7,251 nt of DNA from Thiobacillus sp. UBA2487 (GTDB taxonomy: Bacteria; Pseudomonadota; Gammaproteobacteria; Burkholderiales; Sulfuriferulaceae): positions 197 through 7,447 of the forward strand of contig DDOT01000059.1 of assembly GCA_002341815.1 (NCBI GenBank), written 5' to 3'. The notes under the pieces are model-generated. The model was not told the DNA's origin. It saw nothing but the letters and a program-made list of their open reading frames with translations, and searched no databases. The position numbers were made by a program, and so were the translations under genes. Shown in pieces: positions 6,239-7,251 of this stretch (positions are counted from its first letter, which is position 1; every line of letters begins with the position of its first letter).

Positions 6239-7086
6239 ACGGACAACCTGACCACCAACCCGCAGTCGCGCATGCGCGCCGCCAGCGCCTCCATCCATGC
6301 GGCAGACAACGCCGACAAATGCCGACCGTCCGGCTGCATCGATGGGCGCGCCAAGCCATACAACAGCACGCCGCGAACCGTTCCGGCCAACGGGCAAATC
6401 ACATCCAGCCATGCCTGCAACTCAGTCTCATCGGGTGGCTGACCATCCCATGCCACCATGCAGGTCTGCACCCACACCGGACACAGGTTTAGCGCCATTT
6501 TCAGGTTGGCCAGATGACGCGCCGGCAAGCTGCGTGTGCCATTGATTTTACGCATACCCTCCGGGGTCGCCCGATCAAACTTGAACCACAATTCGCCACC
6601 CAGCTCAGCCAACCGCACCAATGCCTTGCGCACACGCACCTTGTCGAGTTGACTGCCATTGCTGATTACCACCAGTGGCAATCGTCCCGACAAGCCGTGT
6701 CGTTGCATGACCCGCCCCACCACCTCCAGCGCCTCGGGAAACTCACGCGCACTGGTCGGCTCGCCATCGCCAGAAAATGCCACATCCTTTAACACCCGCG
6801 CTTCCGGCGGCACATGCCGTTGCATGAAATCACCGTGCAAGACCTGCTGCAAGAAACCGTCCAACTCACGTTCCAATACGGCCAAATCAACCGGCGGGGC
6901 CGATCCGCGCTGCAATTCCGGCACCTGACAATACGCACATTTCCAATTACAGGCATGGTTGGTATTCAGATTGATGCCCACCGACACGCCACCTGCGCGG
7001 CGCGACACCACCGGATACACATACGTCAAGCCAGCGACATCGCTGGGGTGATGCGTGACCTTCAAGGAATACTCCGTTGCGCTCAT
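6235..7086 (-). CDS. Radical SAM protein, COG0731-like, function unassigned
   Basis: A 283-aa radical S-adenosylmethionine enzyme and the first gene of the minus-strand operon. The 4Fe-4S ligands are C46, C50 and C53 in the CX3CX2C motif (CNWKCAYC). FSGDGEPT (104-111) is the SAM-contacting GGEP-type motif. VVISNGSQL (139-147) and a following FKFDRAT (169-175) also fit radical SAM folds. The approach SRRAGGVSVGINLN before the cysteines and the GEPT block recall the COG0731 group, which includes TYW1-like tRNA-modifying enzymes. The C-terminal RNA-binding region typical of true TYW1 is not evident, so I do not assign wybutosine chemistry. The ATG at 7086 is preferred. A GTG at 7101 would add five residues, and neither start has a strong Shine-Dalgarno. 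The stop overlaps the acpS start (ATGA), suggesting tight coupling with ACP activation, although no functional link is known to me. Confidence 0.85.
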   Translation of the reverse strand: MSATEYSLKVTHHPSDVAGLTYVYPVVSRRAGGVSVGINLNTNHACNWKCAYCQVPELQRGSAPPVDLAVLERELDGFLQQVLHGDFMQRHVPPEARVLKDVAFSGDGEPTSAREFPEALEVVGRVMQRHGLSGRLPLVVISNGSQLDKVRVRKALVRLAELGGELWFKFDRATPEGMRKINGTRSLPARHLANLKMALNLCPVWVQTCMVAWDGQPPDETELQAWLDVICPLAGTVRGVLLYGLARPSMQPDGRHLSALSAAWMEALAARMRDCGLVVRLSV

Positions 7087-7119
7087 GGCGGTTACACCCA
7101 CACGTTATCAACAAACCTG

Positions 7120-7148
7120 ACGTTACTGGCAGATGCCCGCTACGTCAA
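7120..7148 (-). promoter_or_regulatory. Candidate sigma70-type promoter of the operon
   Basis: On the minus strand, TTGACG (7148-7143, five of six consensus bases) is followed after 17 bases by TAACGT (7125-7120, three of six). Transcription would start at about 7113, some 27 bases before the preferred ATG at 7086. It lies between the palindrome at 7163-7216 and the first gene, where an operon promoter is expected. The -10 match is poor, and an alternative -10 (GATAAC, around 7109-7104) exists. Confidence 0.35.
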
Positions 7149-7162
7149 GGCAAAAACAACCC

Positions 7163-7216
7163 CACGCGATATTATGAAAAGATCGGGCCAGCCCGATCCT
7201 TTCATGAATTCGCGTG
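7163..7216. repeat. Palindromic relative of the intergenic repeat
   Basis: An imperfect inverted repeat. The left arm 7163-7187 and the reverse complement of the right arm 7192-7216 agree at 21 of 25 bases around a 4-base centre (CCAG). Each arm carries the repeat core found at 58-71 and 1220-1233: ATGAAA, a purine, then GATCGGG, with a CGCG-containing outer part. Only the core half is shared here. The AT-rich 24-base block of copies 1 and 2 is absent. It sits upstream of the operon promoter. Confidence 0.65.
7174..7205 (-). terminator. Probable terminator of a gene entering from the right
   Basis: GATCGGGC (7181-7188) and GCCCGATC (7191-7198) are perfect complements separated by two bases. 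On the minus strand the stem is followed by TTTTCAT. This would end a minus-strand transcript coming from beyond 7251, just before the operon promoter. On the plus strand the tail is only CTTTCAT, so bidirectional action is possible but weaker. No gene is visible from 7217 to 7251 within the window. Confidence 0.5.
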
Positions 7217-7251
7217 ATGATCACGCTGGATTTGGTTACAGAGTGGAATTT

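Noticed and set aside
6239..6412. Upstream in-frame extension of acpS
   Set aside because: The extra 58 residues overlap the radical SAM gene, and the AcpS family starts at the MxxGIGTDIV segment.
5752..6492. Long plus-strand open frame opposite acpS, nagZ and the radical SAM gene
   Set aside because: It lies antisense to three well-identified genes, is rich in Pro, His and Arg in the manner of shadow translations, and shows no domain.

Overview
The window looks like a chromosomal segment of a gammaproteobacterium. The evidence is the chain of protein types (COG0731-like radical SAM enzyme, AcpS, NagZ, a family 5 uracil-DNA glycosylase, UvrC, a FlgO-type lipoprotein) and their sequence flavour. 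I cannot name the genus. The MmoC-like reductase at the left end resembles the reductase of soluble methane monooxygenase. No hydroxylase gene is present, so this does not make the host a methanotroph.

Layout. Bases 1-102 hold a repeat copy and the leader of a single plus-strand gene (103-1137), a 2Fe-2S/FAD/NAD(P)H electron-transfer reductase. Bases 1138-1329 hold a second copy of the same repeat in the same orientation. This copy contains the rho-independent terminator of the operon that arrives from the right. From 7086 down to 1330 everything is on the minus strand and tightly packed, in transcription order: radical SAM protein, acpS, nagZ, family 5 UDG, uvrC, a 120-aa unknown protein, and a FlgO-family lipoprotein. 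Three junctions are 4-base ATGA overlaps (radical SAM/acpS, acpS/nagZ, UDG/uvrC). The other gaps are 38, 8 and 2 bases, so one transcript is very likely. Bases 7087-7251 hold a candidate promoter for this operon and a third, palindromic relative of the repeat. That palindrome probably terminates a minus-strand gene lying beyond the window.

How the genes fit together. The operon mixes activation of acyl carrier protein (AcpS), peptidoglycan recycling (NagZ) and DNA repair (UDG for uracil and other deaminated bases, UvrC for bulky lesions). It ends with an envelope pair of uncertain role. The radical SAM enzyme at its head has no assigned substrate. The reductase on the opposite strand appears unrelated to the operon and sits between two direct repeat copies like a cassette.

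The most interesting non-coding signal is the repeat family. Its core (ATGAAA, then R, then ATCRGG, flanked by a CGCG-containing arm) recurs only in the three intergenic regions. It appears as direct copies around the reductase gene and as an inverted pair near the right end, and in two places it forms transcription terminators.
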